This document shows, in pieces, positions 16,627 to 50,500 of a DNA stretch of 64,000 bases. The position numbers and the translations under genes are program-made. This DNA comes from Ridgeia piscesae (lineage: Eukaryota > Annelida > Polychaeta > Sabellida > Siboglinidae). How positions within the stretch are numbered: position 1 is the stretch's first letter; every line of letters starts with the position of its first letter. The notes under the pieces were generated by a model. That model was not told the DNA's origin. It searched no databases and saw only the letters and a program-made list of their open reading frames with translations. The stretch covers positions 45,001 through 109,000 of the forward strand of contig JAODUO010001181.1 in NCBI GenBank assembly GCA_025642075.2, read 5' to 3'.

Positions 16627-16690
16627 AGAGGATTTCAACCTGGGTTCTCTTGGTCAAAGGTGTGAAGCTCTAGTCACTGCCATCCCGGAT
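16627..16690 (-). mobile_element. possible tRNA-derived SINE remnant
   Basis: On the minus strand, ggcagtgactagagcttcac resembles an A box and D-arm. About 30 bases further, caggttgaaatcc is one or two changes from the B-box consensus GGTTCRANNCC. Spacing suits a tRNA-derived head. The arms do not pair well enough for a functional tRNA. Confidence 0.4.
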
Positions 16691-19600
16691 AATGTTGATT
16701 TATTGATTGGCTAATTGCTAATAACATTGCACAACAAATATAAGTTCAATGCGGAGTCTGATTAAACATAGTAAAAGATATTATTACATATTCTCTCCAT
16801 TGTATGGTCTCTATAATTATTTGGTGTATACAGGAAGCCTGACTAGCAATTAAAAATAAGTTTTAATCACTACATCTGTCAGCATTGTGGTGTCAAGTGG
16901 GTTATCAAGAGACTGGTATTATTTTATTTGCACCACACTGATAAACATGCTTGGTTTACTACACGTCCTAATATGTCTCCCTCCCGTATATACGTCCACC
17001 CAGCGTGTCAGTGTCTCAGGTCGAACCAACTCAGTATTCATACATGAGGCGAAGTAATCACGCGGGCACTAAGTCTGCGCTCCATGACACCACTTGTTGG
17101 GTCAACAGTTGTCTCGTATTTATCTGATCAAACTGACAAATGCCTCTAAAGAATATTCATTTTTTATTCATGAATGCTAATAATATTCCAGCGAACAATG
17201 CCTGGATTTAGGTATGATGAATACAGCGGTGCTGGTTAGTGTGAGTGGTTTCTAGCACCAAGACGGCAGCGTGATAATAACGCTTTATTGCAAAGCATTC
17301 ATAGGGTAGTATTGCAACATACAGCGTAGAAACCCTCTCCTGGCTTTCACCGTATCATGCAATCTGGGCTAATAAGAGAACTGTAAAAAGACATTCCTGA
17401 TTTGCTCCAGGAACAAACAGCCGCGTGATGGAGTAAGGATCTGCAGCTGTTATAAAACAGTGCTAAGTGATACAAACTGGCGGGCCGCGGTAGACGGCTA
17501 ATAAGTAGTTGCCAGGTTATCGCCTTCGAATCTGACACCAGAAAGTGTGGCAGTTGGCTGTTTGGATGAGTGTTGAATGCGGGTAAAGTGAATACGTAAG
17601 ACCCACTAATTAACAAAACTACGACAGACGCAAATTGTAGGGCTTCTGTGTAATGTTCGACTCATACACATGCAGTTGTTGTTATTTGTCCCGTTAAATC
17701 ACCTTAGCTTCTGTTTAATCTGTAATGACTAAAGAGCTCGTATTTTAAATTATTCAGTTAATTTAGAAAAATTGTTTGATGATTGTGTATGTTATGTTTT
17801 GAAGTAATGAAAAATAAGGAGATGAAGAAGAAAAGGTATATGCAAATAGAAGGTACTACTAAGTAATGTGGTTTTACAGTGCAGCAAATGGCAGAGACCA
17901 ACACGAACTGACTAGGTATGGATAAAAACTGTTAGAATGGAAGGCATGTGATGGCTACATGGATAGTTTGACACCAGGAGAGGGTGAGGAAACATCTCAT
18001 GGTCGTGTAACACTTTACAGAGGGGGAGGGAAGAACCCACATCTATTTAACTGAGGCTACTTTATAAGGTAATGTAATGTTCTTATCTTTATCAGTTAAT
18101 TATATTTTAAAGTTAGAATAAAATAATAATGTTAGAGATGTCCACCAAAATGACTCAATTGTATTTAATAAGGATCACCTCAGAAATTATTTTTTGTGTT
18201 GGCCTCCTGTCATCTCAGACAAAAGTTTGTAAACAGATATGATGATCAACATATTAACGGTATCGGACTATCGGTCCAACACAAAATATATCGGTGTAAG
18301 ATTAAACAGCCTCTGACACACCACCCCCCAAATAATGAAAGTAAATTTGCAAGTACAAGAACATGTAGAGTGTACATAGTTCTTTCTGATATTCACAAAC
18401 AGTGTATGAATGAATATGTTTATCAAAAGTTGTTGCCTTTGGTAATTCAAACTGGCATTTCCAGCATGATATTTAGTCAACTGAATACAATATTGAAATG
18501 CAGCTTAATAAATACAATCTTATATGCCATTTTAAATACAGTGTCAATTAATTAATTTTCCTCCGCCAGAATATAAATTACGACACCCTACATTGAATTC
18601 TGTCTACAGATCCATTAGAGAGCAACAAGTGTGTGCCAGTGCCAGTGTGCATAACCTATCCATCAAAACATGGCTGCCTGTTCCGTGGCCAGGAATCATC
18701 CTTGGGTGGTAATCATTAACAGGAAGTTGTACTCTGCCCAAATTTGTGGTCAGCTGTATGGGAACAAGGAAACATGTTGTCCTAATAGGTGTCATTAGTT
18801 GTTGTTTACAGTTTGAATGTTTTGTTTACAGTTTGAAATGTTTTTGGTACAGCATTCAAATTAGAGACAGTGGGGTTTGAGAGAATCTGAACATAGATTA
18901 TTCAACTATGGTGACTACATAACAGTAATCTGATGACTTGAAATGTGGCATAGACCACAGTACATACATCACTCAATAAGCCTGGAACACGAATGTGTAT
19001 ATGGGTTAATTAGAACATATGGGTCAATTAGGTATTATAAACTTTTGTAGTCAAGAATAATCAAGTCGTGTTTGATGCGAGTCGGAAAAGCACAAATCCA
19101 TGCATAATCAAATTGGAAAATAATCTCAGAAGCTTGGTAAGCATTATCAACAACAATGATCAGGAGCATTTCAGTAATATCCATAGCCACAGGGATCCAA
19201 TCTTGCGAAAGCAATAACACCGGATCCGGGGAAATGAAGAACTTGGCAGGGACAGGAAGGCTTGAGTAATCAATAAAGATAAAAGGCAACATTAGACGTT
19301 GAGGTGTGCCATGGACAGACAGGCTACACTGACACATGGCTTCTTTGCATGGTTTTCTTATTTTTTTTACAAGTTTTTTATAAATAATATTAATTAGTAC
19401 CTGCCCTAGACAGTGTATGTTCTGGCAATGTCTCTTCATGCCAAGTACTCAGTGTATAGGTAAACAAATTATCACTTTGCTTTGTGATGTTAGCTGTTCT
19501 TTTGCTGACTATGTTATTATACTATAATAATTTTATGTAGCTCAAATTGCAGTGGCATTTTAATACTTTAAATGGGTTTTTTGGATTGAGTGTACATAAA

Positions 19601-20179
19601 TATGATACACATGTACCTGTAATTTAAATCTTTGTCAATGTAATTTTCATTATGTTATATAAATAACTAATAATGTTATACATTATTTATGTACATTAAT
19701 TAGCAATTTAACAGTGATTGTATTGTTACAATTACTGAACATTTGGTCAAATTATTAAGTTTACCATGGATTAAGTGAAATTAATTATTGATGTTATCTA
19801 CTGAGTCGTACAAACTTGCAACAAATCATATTTTCCAGCATTTTGTTTAACAACCAATGTTAGTCAGAACCTGTTCTGCATCGATTACTGACATAAAGTG
19901 TGCACCGATGTGTAACTAACTTAGGGTATTCACTGACCACTGATTAGTAAGTTAAACTTGGCCCAGATACAGTAACAACAGCTGTGTGGCATTGTTTGCT
20001 ACCTAGAGGCAGGTAGTGTTCACATCCATCTGAGATAAATGCAAACAGCTGGACACACCAGCTACAACCACACCTGTGCTTGTGTTGTTATAGTTCATTG
20101 ACCTGTTGTCTTTACCTTTGTCCATTGTCCCTCCTGGGGCCATTGCTTACACAAAGAAACTTGCATGTGCATCCACATC
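16691..20179. other. AT-rich non-coding interval
   Basis: No conserved coding sequence is seen. Reading frames of 119 codons at 18196-18555 (plus) and 134 codons at 19035-19439 (minus) have no recognisable motif, start context or splice structure, and I treat them as chance. Confidence 0.45.
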
Positions 20180-23415
<3,236 letters not shown>

Positions 23416-23691
23416 TGGTCTGGGGACCATTTCACCAAGATAAAGAGCTCTTAAGTAAAATTCATCTTTAAACAAAATCTGTTGTTAAATTAAATGATTA
23501 TTTCAATACCTGAAAATATCCATTGTCATATTACCAAGGACCCTATTTCCATGACACACCGATGACAATGTTGCACTGGTCCTTCGATAATTTTCATGAA
23601 TTCAAGAGCACTGTTAAGGATCAAAATTTATTTAAAGAGCAAATTGGGTTTAAGAGCTCATAACAACGTCAGTGAAATGGTCCCCTGGTCT
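23416..23691. mobile_element. non-autonomous DNA transposon (MITE), 264 bp plus target duplications
   Basis: The element at 23422-23685 begins ggggaccatttcac and ends with its reverse complement gtgaaatggtcccc. Further inside, gagctcttaa on the left matches ttaagagctc on the right, so the imperfect terminal inverted repeat extends about 35 bp. The hexamer TGGTCT flanks both sides (23416-23421 and 23686-23691), a perfect 6-bp target-site duplication. There is no transposase frame, so it would depend on an autonomous relative. The superfamily cannot be fixed from this alone. Confidence 0.85.
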
Positions 23692-24692
23692 GGTTAAAAG
23701 CTGTTTTGGTGTTTTATTTTGTGGCGTGTTACGTAACCATCACTATGGCTATAAACTTTATAGCCTCTGTGGTAGAATTAATGGCCACCTGCACAGACTG
23801 GCAATGACAGTAGGTAGTGACAGTGAACAGGTAGGACATGGTGGACGTATTGTACAGAATACAACTACTGAGTATGACTTCTTCATGTGTGTTGTGGAGG
23901 AGGATAATAAGGAGTGTTATGTTGTGTCTGTGTCACGGCCCAGTGGCGGTCCCTACAGTGGTGACCTTCTTTAATGTGATACTGTTGATGTTGTGTTACG
24001 TTCTGATGAATTAACACAGTTATGACTGACTCGGCGTATGAGTAACAACCAGTATCTTCTAGACCAGATTCCTCTGGCCATGCACAATGGAGGATATATT
24101 TCAATCATGCTCAGAGCATTCATACATTATCATATCAAAAATTCATTGTAGACGTTCTTCTCGGTTGCAATTGGTTTTGGGAGTAAATCTTAAAGACAAA
24201 GCTCCCAGCTATGCTTTAATCTTATTTGGACAAGTAAATGCATCCTGATTGCTGATAGTGTATCAAAGCGTACAGTCATCTAGTGGGATATGCTATCTGG
24301 TTGGCTGCCATAATGTCAACTTCATGTCAACATTGCAGCCGCCCAGTTGCCAGTCTCTCATTCATGCCAGGGGATTATTATAATTCTGGAACTGCATTGT
24401 TTTTTATGTTGGACCCTGAAACAGACGGAGTATGACTCAAATCCTCTGTGGTCATTTTAAAGCACAGACAATTTAGTTTAATCCTCATTGCCTCAGTTCA
24501 CTCAGCAGTATACGTGAATGCCCACAGTCATCACACCGTTAAGTTAGATTCTTCCAAGAAAAGTCAAGTTGGTGTAGGAGTTGAAACAAACAGATCTGCC
24601 TGGGGATGGGGGTGGGGTGTAAACAGCTTTGAGCCGCCCATAGGACAGGATTACACAATGCCGAGCTACATGGGAACTTTTTCTGTTTTCAG
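23692..24692. other. non-coding interval upstream of the YPEL first coding exon
   Basis: No gene is seen. A 100-codon plus-strand frame starting inside the MITE end (23672-23974) has no recognisable motif. The interval ends in a pyrimidine-rich acceptor, ttctgttttcag, at 24681-24692, which probably begins the exon holding the YPEL start codon. Confidence 0.4.
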
Positions 24693-24899
24693 GTTACTGC
24701 ATCGCACTGTGTGTTTCAAGCAGTGTGGCCACAAGAAGCAGTGGTTGGCATCCTAGGAAGACATCGACTCACACGCCACAAACCACACCGTGTCAGTCGG
24801 CGACTGAACTCGGCTGGTCGGCGGGATTACGACCAGTGGTGGCACCACCTGGTTTCATGTTTTACCGTTGGGTGTTTGTTCGTCACGGTCACCATCAGC

Positions 24900-43017
<18,118 letters not shown>

Positions 43018-43437
43018 TGGATAACGTTGTGCTGCTTCAACCTCGTCTGTGGAGTCTTGTTATTGTCACATGACCATGTGATAGACGTACGTCACGTCTG
43101 AACAGTCATCGCATTGGTCGGTCGCGACAGCCTCAGATGAAATCGGGGTGTTCACCGAAAACGCGACTCTGGCTCAGCCTTAGCACAGCGAGAACCGACG
43201 ACCGAACTGAACTGATCGTGTTAAAACTGATAGTACTGTGTGTGTTGAATATGGTCGAAGTTGTGGCACTCACCGAGGGGATGGCTGTGGGTGTACACAT
43301 GCTCCCCCTGGTGGAGAGGTCAGTCGGCTCGTTGTGCAGATTCCTACTCCATCTGCCTTTCCTTCCTCCACTCACAGGAGAGTGACAGTCACGTGACAGG
43401 GGCAGCACGACAAAACCACTTCATCGATCAACGACAA

Positions 43438-43438
43438 G

Positions 43439-43478
<40 letters not shown>

Positions 43479-43479
43479 T
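43438..43479. repeat. (ATC)n microsatellite
   Basis: About 14 ATC/TCA triplets in a pure run, downstream of the YPEL stop. Confidence 0.97.
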
Positions 43480-46400
43480 GCCTGCATCGAGTAATTCATT
43501 TTGAGAATGGAGATTAAAAGTTTTGTAAATTTTATTTGCATAGTTACCATGACGGATACCATGGTACCCGCAGATGTCCCCTTATTTTTGCCAGTGCATT
43601 TGATGCAACATTGATCTGAGGTATATATTGTTATTATTACCCACAATACAATGCTAGCATTAGTGTTGTACGTTCTCTGGTTTACTGTGATTGTTTTATA
43701 AAGATTGCACAGCTGCCTGTTGCATTACCTGCTGTAGAGTGCCGCAGATTACCTGCAATGGCATGGCTGCAGATTACCTGCAGTGGCACTGCTGCAGCCG
43801 GAGACACTCGGTGTGCACACTATGTTTGCTAGCACAATGGACCAATCCATGGAGTGCCCGTGTTGCAATGATATCGGCCAGTTTGTTTGTCGACTAAATG
43901 AATGTTTGCCTACTGTTTACGTGGTGGTCTCATAAGCACACAGAGTAAGGAAGTCGTAGTGTCGCATTGCGTCACACCACAATACCTTTGCTATGTGGTG
44001 TGGAAATTGTAATTTTTTACAATCTGAAATGGCCCCAGATTCAACAGACATTAATTGTTCAGCAGTTCTGATGTCACAGTGGTGCCATTGTGCATTGGCG
44101 TACAGTTCACTCAATAGGTGGCGCCACTGTTGATTTATTTCGCATGTGGCCGTGACCAAACTGTCGTCCACCCTTAAGTAATGCGATATTTTTTGGCGAA
44201 TGTGCAAACTTATGTGACCACTCCCGAAACCAAGCTGTCACTGTTTATTGACAGTTACCATGGCATTCACTGCGACACTACTTCCTGTGTGCTGTGTATG
44301 TTCACATCAATGGTCCTCACATCCTTTTAACCAGTAGTCAAATCAGCGGAAAGATTAGACATGCCAGATTTAGTGACAAAACGAGTAACTGTTGAATAAT
44401 GTTATTAATGAGTTTCGTATTGCGGTGAATTAAATTATCACAGAATGAGCTACACGAGATAACCTGTCCCGTTGTCTGTGTTTACATCGGGTGGGTGATA
44501 AGTGCCCTCTTTGATGGCCAACTTTTGTGTGTGGTCATGCACCTTCGCTGCTGAAACATGGCAGACAAAATGTGATACAAAAGAACTACACAACAGAGGG
44601 AGATGTTCTCTAGAATTCAGGTATTTTTGTAATTGTGCATCGTCCACTTTTAGCATTTGTTGCTGCATGTAACCAGGTAAAATTGATTCTACTTGTAAAA
44701 CTGGCAGCTTGTCGTGCCTATGATTACTCATCTGCAAGGTGCCCCACTCGAAAGAGTATTTGAAAATCTTCTGGCCAGTTTGTGTTCATGATGATATGGG
44801 TTCTGGAAATGGGTGTGTTTGTAGCATTGTTAGATGTGTTTTGTGACATTCAGTCCCTGTGGTTTCTTGTCATTCACAGCCTGAATATGTATGTGTGACT
44901 TGCTTAAATGTGAATCTGCAACTGCCATGTTCAAATCTACCATCCAACTGAATAACCCATAAAGTCATATTTCATCACTACTGAGTGCAAAAAAACACAG
45001 AAAAAATCTTCAATCAGTCACAGCCAACCCCAATCGACTGAATTTTCATCCTATTTGATAAATTTGGCAACATGTCAGGATGGTAAACATACGCAATATA
45101 TGTAACCAACATCATATGTGGCCATGCTCTTGCCTGCCTATTGTACTAGTGTACAACCCAAATCCAATCACCCAGCACTAAACCCAATCGACACTTGTTC
45201 AACATTTCAGCTCATCCAGCATTATGCTGACTTTCCCTTAATTTTTTTGGCATTTGTATAATTGAAATGAAAACTTTGTAAGTTGTTAAATAATCCACGA
45301 TTTGTTTTATGAAATTGTAAAACTTTTTATGCCAGCAAACACATTCACAGGCTAGGACATCTGTCTTTCAATTTTTACACTTACCCGGTAAGCATAAGTA
45401 TCCATAGCAGAAGATATTGCTATGGTATAGCAAGTTTGCTTGATGTCGATGTAATGGAAGCTTTCGTGTGTACAATTAGCACACAATGCGAATGTTAGCT
45501 CCATGTTTGGTGTCTGGATACAAAATCTCCAACAACATTCACCATTTAACTAAAGTTTATAGATTAGACCTGACCAGAAATGCTCATTGTGCTTCTGTCT
45601 TAGTTTCAGTTTTGCAATGGTGATGAGCAAATGGGCGTCCATTCAATGTTTGGCCAGTAGAACACTTCTTTGTGTTTTAAGTTGCAAAGTTGGCTGTGTG
45701 AAGCAGTATCAGATGAGGTTTGGCACATTGTGCCAAGCGTGTGATGTTCAGTGTTGCGCTAGGTATGTTATCCGGGTCCGTTTCTGTGCCTGTGTCAATG
45801 TTGTTGCGGGTTTTGATGTCGTAGCAGATGTGTGTTCACGGTCGTCATGACGACCGGACACAAGTTTGTCACTGCTAAGTAAGTTGGAACCAGTTATAAT
45901 TTATAATAACTAACATCATGACCATTAGCTGATCAGTTTAGCTATCAGCTATAGCTTTAAAAGGGTTTCTTCTGTGGAAGAGGTAATGTTGTAGCACACA
46001 TCTGTTTGTGATTTGTTTATGTGTTATTTACACAGTAGACACAAAAGTGTCTGCCATTTTCAATGCAATTAAGAATGTGGGATGGTGTGTGTGCATCTGT
46101 TTTGTTTTTGTGCTAGCGTTTGATTTCTCCACACATGCACAAATACTGTCTCTGTTTGTATTCACTTGTGTCATTGCATAGTTATTGAAACTTGATTATT
46201 CGCATAGTGCCATTCTCGTGAAGCATTTAATTTTTTGACTGACAATAGTTTACTAACCCATATTATTTATTCACTAACTCACCAATTATTTATTCAATCA
46301 TTTCTGTTTCGTTGTTTTGTTTTACCATATGCATTGTCTATGTTGCCGACCGGGTGAGATTTGAAGTGGTAAATGGATAGAAAAATCAAAAATGCAGAAG

Positions 46401-48298
46401 TTACTATAAAATACTGTCTATTGTGCCATTGCATTTCCTCATACTATCTCTGCGACTGTTGGGCGTTTTATTTTACAGTCTAGTAGTGCTGGTGTTCTTC
46501 TGTTTCTTACTTCTTTTCGTCATTGCATGTTTTCGCTTGTTGTACCAACTAATAGTTGGAGTATTTCGCAGTTTAGCATCATCGTGTAATGTTAGCTTGG
46601 TTGGTGACTCCCACAAGATAACAAACGTATCATACGTACGTGCTTTTTTCACTCACGAATGGCGTGTATGTCACAACAGCTTTGTCTGCTATTTGTAACT
46701 ATGTAATCGTCACTGATCTCAAAGGCTAGAAGTTAGCGGCTATTTTCTGAAGCATCCACATTGTCTTTTGCCTCTAGCATTGTGCATAGGGAGTTGACAC
46801 CCAAGCCAACTGTAAGTCGGCAAGTGTCTGGATGACACCAAGGACATGTAAAGTAATCTTATATATTTTACTGAGTTACCTACCAGTCTGCGGTTTATAT
46901 ATTTTCATGTCACATCTGCAGACATATTGTACCATGAATTTTTAATGCAAAGAATAATCTGAAGGAATGGATGAGTCAGCCTCTGGTTCGTCAGTCTGCA
47001 CATCACTCAGACCTGCAGTTTGTAAGATACCAATGCACATGTTTCTCTGCACTATTTATTATCAAAATGACATGTATTTGTAACTGTCCATCCATTCTGT
47101 CACTGCATTATGTTGAAAGTAGCAGTTTTGTGCATTGTCCAGCAGTAGGGAGACAAAAAAACAGAACTTTGTTCCGACTGGCTGACTGGCAATTCTGTTG
47201 TGCTGATTTGCTCTTTGATGACACAGCAATATTATTTTATCTGAAATATTTGTTGTTTTTTATTTCAATTGCACAGTAGTCCCCCAAAGCAAAATGGACC
47301 CAGTGCGTAGTTGGATAGGATTAGGATACGTCTCACGGTCTGCATCATCAAATATGGAGCGTATTGTTTTTTAATCTGTCGATCTATCCCTGAAAATGTT
47401 TCTATCCTTTCAAATGTTTCCCATTTGCCTAAAGCTGCATCACTGGCAGTTTCTGTTCTATGTTGTCTGTGATGCACAAACTGGCTGATTGAACATTAGT
47501 GGACACAGTAGCACACAAGTGAGAGATATTCTGTGTGATCGTTGTTTTGCACCTGTATGTACGTTTGTTTGGTTGTTCATGTTGATGTTTCCAAGGAAAA
47601 TGTTTGATTGCAGCTCCCACCTTCCATGTCCAATGCAGGTTTTGAAATTGGAAATGATGGTTCAGTACATTATGTAACATAATTTTAAATCATCCTGTCT
47701 TTAATTTGTTTTATGTATGCTGTAGTATTTACTACCACATATTTGATTGTATGGTTTTGGTTTTTAAAGTTTACACCATCTGTACTTCAGTACATGGTGT
47801 AATGAAATTGTTTGTCACAAGACACATCCGTGGTCCATTTAACGTGTTCTTATTTATCTCTGGAGTTGACATTTCTGTTTTTTTTTAAGACATTTTCTTT
47901 CGGTCTTACCCGGAGACAAGTTTGATTGCTTTTACTGCCTGATTCAGAAGTCACCCACATCTGACCTTGTGTACTAACAAGTTGTTGCATGTTTTCCTGA
48001 TAACCTTCATCAGTTTGTTCGTGTCCTACCAAGTGAAACATGCTGCAGTGGATTGCTAACACAAGTGGAACAGTTTTGTGTCAATAGGTTGGTTCCTTTG
48101 TGTTCATTGTTGTCTCCAGACTCTGTTTACCCAGAGTGGAGCTGTTACTGTATGTGTTAGTTCACAGTTTAATGCAATTACTGTCACTTATTGCTATGTT
48201 ACATATCTATGATATATATATATATATATTTCTATTATCCACGCCGCTTATATGGAGGATACTCAGTGTCGATATAATGTATGTGAATTTTTGGATGC

Positions 48299-48304
48299 AA
48301 TAAA
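48299..48304 (+). promoter_or_regulatory. candidate polyadenylation signal for YPEL
   Basis: AATAAA in the context gcaataaactttc, followed within 30-50 bases by T- and GT-rich sequence. It is the only canonical hexamer noticed between the YPEL stop and the RABGEF1 gene that has such a context. Confidence 0.4.
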
Positions 48305-49243
48305 CTTTCACACAAATCATATACTGGTTTTTACTACACACAGTGTACACTGTGACAGTGGAGAGAATTGCTCATGACATGTGATAATCTATTTTATTGG
48401 TACAAATTGTTAATGCGAATTTATCACAAAACATGAAAGGCGTGTCTTTAGTCAGATAGCGTTACACCTGCCTTTCTTTAAGATAATGAATTGTTGTACT
48501 TCAAAGGAAATCCCTCTTGTGCGCTACAGTTGTATCTTGTGTCTGTTACCACATATGTAGGCAGAGTCAGCTATATAGATATGTGAAACAACAAGTTCTA
48601 TTGTGTTCCTTACATAAATAGCGATGTTACCCATCCAGAAATGAACACAAAAATGCCATAAATGGATTTCTTATATATTTTATATAAATTGATATGATGT
48701 CTTATAACAAAAAGTAATATAATACAGAGACAACTCACATTGTGCCAAAACCAGTTTAATCACTCGACAACCGACTTTCATAACTGTGCCGTATAGTACA
48801 GCCGCTGTGATTGGTCAAGTCCCATCAAGTCCATTTAAAATAGTGCTGCACGGTACCTAACATCATGGGTATTCATTCAATGCCTATGTATTGGTGCAAT
48901 GCATTGATGTAAATGATTAATGTTCCTAGCTTTCTTTCCATTGCCCTGGATAGCAAAACTAATCAACCATGGTCCCTTTCTACAATAGCTGCTGAATATA
49001 ATAATTATTATAGTTGTGAAACACCTCACATACAGCATATGTTGTGATTGGTCAAAGTTCTCTACACCTCAACATAAGAGACATTATTTTTGGCAAATGT
49101 TGCAATATCTGACCATATCCATTGCTCCACTGGTTTTCAGTACTCGCTGTTAAATGTTAATGTGGTAGAGTTGGAGCAATTGAATGGCTTTTCTTGATCT
49201 CATTACTAACCAACCTATTGTTCACTGTTCAGCTCCTCTCTTT
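48305..49243. other. intergenic AT-rich sequence
   Basis: No gene is recognised between the YPEL downstream flank and the CT tract. Confidence 0.45.
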
Positions 49244-49282
49244 CTATCTGTCTCTCTGTCTCTCTGTCTCTGTCTCTGCTCT

Positions 49283-49342
<60 letters not shown>

Positions 49343-49470
49343 GTTCCTCTATCTCTATTTCCTCTCTCCATTAATATCTCTCTTTTTTCTCCATCCCTCT
49401 CCACTTCTCTCTCTCTCTTTCCATCTCTTCTCTCTGTTTCTCCATATCTCTCTCTTCTCTCTCTCTCCAC
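49244..49470. repeat. (CT)n tract with decayed C/T-rich shoulder
   Basis: A pure CT run at about 49286-49339, with CTGTCT variants on the left and a longer C/T-rich stretch on the right. Confidence 0.95.
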
Positions 49471-49779
49471 GTCACTTCTGTCTTCACAATGCTCATTCTC
49501 AGTTCATTCCTCTTGAGCAAATAACTCCTGCCATACCTTCATGCAGTGTTTTGCTCTGCTAGTATGGCCATATCATCAGTATACATAGAAGAATGTTTTA
49601 TATTTATTTATACATTAGATTATGCTATGTGAAAAATACATAGGTACAGCAATGAACTGCCCCCTGTAATTCTAAATATGACGCCCACCACCAAAACAAT
49701 AGTCTCCCCATGTTCCGGCGCTTGTGCGCTTATATATATTGTGCCAACTAACAGTGGTGAGAGTCAACATTTATTAATG

Positions 49780-49910
49780 AGACTCGAGCTCAGCGTAGCC
49801 TCGATTAACCAGGCTCCGTGAGGTGGCAGCACTGTTTAGCCCCTCAACTCCGTCAGATGGCGGTAGTGCATTCTAATATCACGTGATAGACGGAAATGGG
49901 GTAGGTAGTC
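49780..49910 (+). promoter_or_regulatory. candidate RABGEF1 promoter / non-coding first exon
   Basis: A GC-richer patch about 2.2 kb upstream of the first RABGEF1 coding exon. It holds a perfect TCACGTGA palindrome (49879-49886, a USF/TFEB-type E-box), an ETS-like CGGAA (49891), a YY1-like cagatggcgg, and the donor-like GGG|GTAGGT at 49901. A related phrase, ctccgtgaggtggcagcact, lies just upstream. The first coding exon has its own acceptor before the ATG, so an upstream untranslated exon is required. This patch is a plausible site but unproven. Confidence 0.35.
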
Positions 49911-50161
49911 GAATCTGACATTTGGGCTTTGACAAGAAGAAATGTAATGACAAGCATAGTGTAGATGTTGTGTTTATATAAAATGCATTTAACAGTTAGA
50001 CACATTTTAACATAAACATGATAATGCATTGGTGGCTTGATAAACGATACCTTGTACGCCCAGTGAAGCCAGTGTGAGTGTTTTCTTCAGCACTGCCACT
50101 GGAAATGGAAGACGGAAAATGTAATTTACTAATCATCATCATGTAATATAAGACTCTGGCT

Positions 50162-50275
50162 ATTCGCTGCTCTGTGATGTCACTGCTCTGCGAATTACGG
50201 AAGGGCCAGTATTCGCAGAACAGTGACGTCACTGCTCTGCGAATTAAGAACACATAGTTGCTATTATTCGCAGAG
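50162..50275. promoter_or_regulatory. tandem 34-bp palindromes centred on a CRE
   Basis: At 50211-50244 a 34-bp sequence reads attcgcaga-a-cagtgacgtcactg-c-tctgcgaat, palindromic except for one base pair, with TGACGTCA at the centre. A second copy, 29 of 34 bases identical, starts 49 bp earlier at 50162-50195, with TGATGTCA at the centre. A half-copy, attcgcagag, follows at 50266-50275. It could be a bZIP-bound element or the end of a palindromic transposon. Confidence 0.55.
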
Positions 50276-50424
50276 ACAGATCGAGCAAATACGAAAGGGT
50301 GTCCCGTAGGTTTTATTACCTACTTACTAAATGCAGTTGGCGTGTATTCATATAAGTTTCTTTTCTAAATACTATACTGTCCCAACAATGATGAGGTTAG
50401 AGGCGCAGATAGTGTCGTAAGCAG

Positions 50425-50500
50425 TATGGATAGTGTAGTGCATGGTTAGCATTTCCGCCTGTCATGTCGGCGGCCCGAATTTCCCATCACGGCTAGGGAC
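50425..50500 (+). mobile_element. tRNA-Asp-like pseudogene or SINE head
   Basis: The phrase tagtgcatggttagcatttc then cgcctgtcatg resembles the D-arm and anticodon arm of tRNA-Asp (GTC in the loop). The complementary cggcgg follows, and ggcccgaatttccc sits where the T-arm and B box would be. Two extra loop bases and a broken B box argue against a working tRNA. Confidence 0.45.

Larger units (their letters stand above)
43018..48304 (+). other. probable long YPEL 3' UTR / downstream flank
   Basis: No other gene is recognised. The first canonical AATAAA I find after the stop is at 48299-48304, followed by a GT-rich stretch, so a 3' UTR of up to 5.3 kb is possible. Earlier ATTAAA variants (for example near 43512 and 44427) could end it sooner. 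Within it are (ATC)n at 43438-43479, short repeats of gcagattacctgca at about 43743-43795, and a CTCF-like word aataggtggcgccac near 44113. Confidence 0.4.

Noticed and set aside
19035..19439. 134-codon minus-strand frame
   Set aside because: No conserved motif, unusual composition or splice signals; frames of this size arise by chance in 64 kb.
23672..23974. 100-codon plus-strand frame starting in the MITE end
   Set aside because: It begins inside the terminal repeat of a mobile element and has no motif; probably chance.
50425..50500. Functional tRNA-Asp gene
   Set aside because: The anticodon loop has extra bases and the T-arm/B box is broken, so it is listed as a tRNA-like pseudogene or SINE head instead.
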